This document shows, piece by piece, positions 63,188 through 64,000 of a DNA stretch of 64,000 nt (its first letter is position 1; the number at the start of each line of letters is the position of its first letter). Made by a program: the position numbers and the translations under genes. The DNA is from Dillenia suffruticosa (lineage: Eukaryota > Streptophyta > Magnoliopsida > Dilleniales > Dilleniaceae). Location of the stretch: assembly GCA_033439265.1 (NCBI GenBank), contig JAVTVX010000002.1, forward strand, positions 3,110,001 to 3,174,000, given 5' to 3'. Below the pieces are notes generated by a model that did not search any database, was not told the DNA's origin, and was given only the letters and a program-made list of their open reading frames with translations.

Positions 63188-64000
63188 TACTCAGAGAAAT
63201 GCCATTTGGTGTTATAATTTTTGTCGTGATCTCAACAAGCTTCAGCTTGGAAATCAAAAAAAAAAAACAAGCTTCAGCTTCAAGATTTTTAAGATAATTT
63301 AAAAATCGATTTAATTATAAAATTTATCACGACAATTATTATTATGACAAATGGCATTTCTCTATCATACCAGTAAGTCGAAATTAGATTGAAAAATGGG
63401 GAAAAATTGATATATTATGGTAAATGTAAAATGGTTTGTAAATGTCTCAATGTTGATGGGAAAAAATAGTTGTAGACCTCTGTCCTTGAATATGTTTAGT
63501 GAACCGTATTTAGAATTTTTTTACTTCATCGTCGTCGATGTCTGAAAACACGTTATGAAGATCAATAGAATTTATTTTATTAATATTTATTTTTTTATTC
63601 TCAAAACTCGAATATAAAATTTTTTAAATAAGAGAATCTAATATTCTATTTCTAAACTCATAAAACTTTTACTCTATTTACGTTTTTTACTCACATGCTT
63701 CTTGAATTTTCTTTTTTTTTTTTCTTTTTTTCTTTTTTTTATTTTTTTCCTTTCCCTCTTTTCACCATCACTGCTTGGTGAGGAAGTGATCCCCACTTGC
63801 TGAGCAACTTCCCACTATTAGATTTGAAAATAGACCAAAGTGCATTTCATCATATTAGTCCTTTATACTTTGATATTTTTGGAATATTTTTTATAGATAC
63901 TCTGCCTGCCAAGATGGACCCTTTTGTACAAGTGCCCTCTACATCACAGAACACCAATAAAATTTCACTCCGTGGGCCCTCTGCTGGAATTTTCTAGGAT
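63188..64000. other. 3' flank of the S40-like gene
   Basis: No further gene recognised. Around 63224-63345 there are two partial repeats (caagcttcagctt) and a fold-back of gagaaatgccatttg near 63190-63205 with its near complement near 63345-63365, possibly a hairpin in the 3' UTR. T-rich runs fill 63700-63760. Confidence 0.4.

Overview
This window is nuclear DNA of a flowering plant, most likely a dicot. Genes are intron-rich with GT-AG borders, intergenic DNA is very AT-rich, and the clear gene products are plant-specific: a CDPK, augmin subunit 4, a chloroplast ATP synthase gamma chain, an S40-type senescence regulator and a GNOM-type ARF-GEF. The species cannot be named from sequence alone. 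No CRISPR array, operon, rRNA or convincing tRNA was seen.

Layout. (1) Bases 1-15.9 kb are a field of broken, rearranged gene pieces. A coiled-coil gene (At1g50660-like) is present twice in direct orientation, and each copy is broken in a different way. A DUF295 F-box-type fragment, an AT-hook protein fragment and four pieces of a GNOM-like ARF-GEF lie around them. Bases 8229-10642 are repeated in inverted orientation at 13073-15919, so a 7.7-kb palindrome-like structure encloses the second coiled-coil copy. One arm keeps an intact first exon for a small C2H2 zinc-finger protein. (2) At 17.8-22.3 kb is an intact eight-exon CDPK gene, followed by two decayed tandem copies (23.2-24.9 kb and 25.9-29.8 kb). 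(3) At 31.1-32.6 kb is an eIF1/SUI1 gene on the minus strand. (4) At 34.35-41.3 kb is the augmin subunit 4 gene on the minus strand, thirteen coding exons, with a 5'-truncated RTE-type LINE inside one intron. (5) At 41.3-46 kb is repeat-rich intergenic DNA with a Stowaway-like MITE and CACTA-like subterminal repeats. (6) At 46.25-50.9 kb is a nine-exon NDUFAF2-like (mimitin) complex I assembly factor gene, minus strand. (7) At 52.1-53.3 kb is an intronless chloroplast ATP synthase gamma gene. (8) At 53.3-62 kb is gene-poor DNA holding one short truncated LINE. (9) At 62.6-63.2 kb is an S40-family gene.

Functionally the intact genes are ordinary, unlinked housekeeping or regulatory genes. They do not form a pathway. 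From memory, the order coiled-coil / CDPK / augmin 4 matches Arabidopsis At1g50660 / At1g50700 (CPK33) / At1g50710 (AUG4), which suggests conserved microsynteny. I found no convincing new biological system. The most unusual part is the duplication and inversion complex at 1.2-15.9 kb. All homology statements come from recognising protein motifs by eye, with no database search; exon borders were derived by hand from splice signals and frame continuity.
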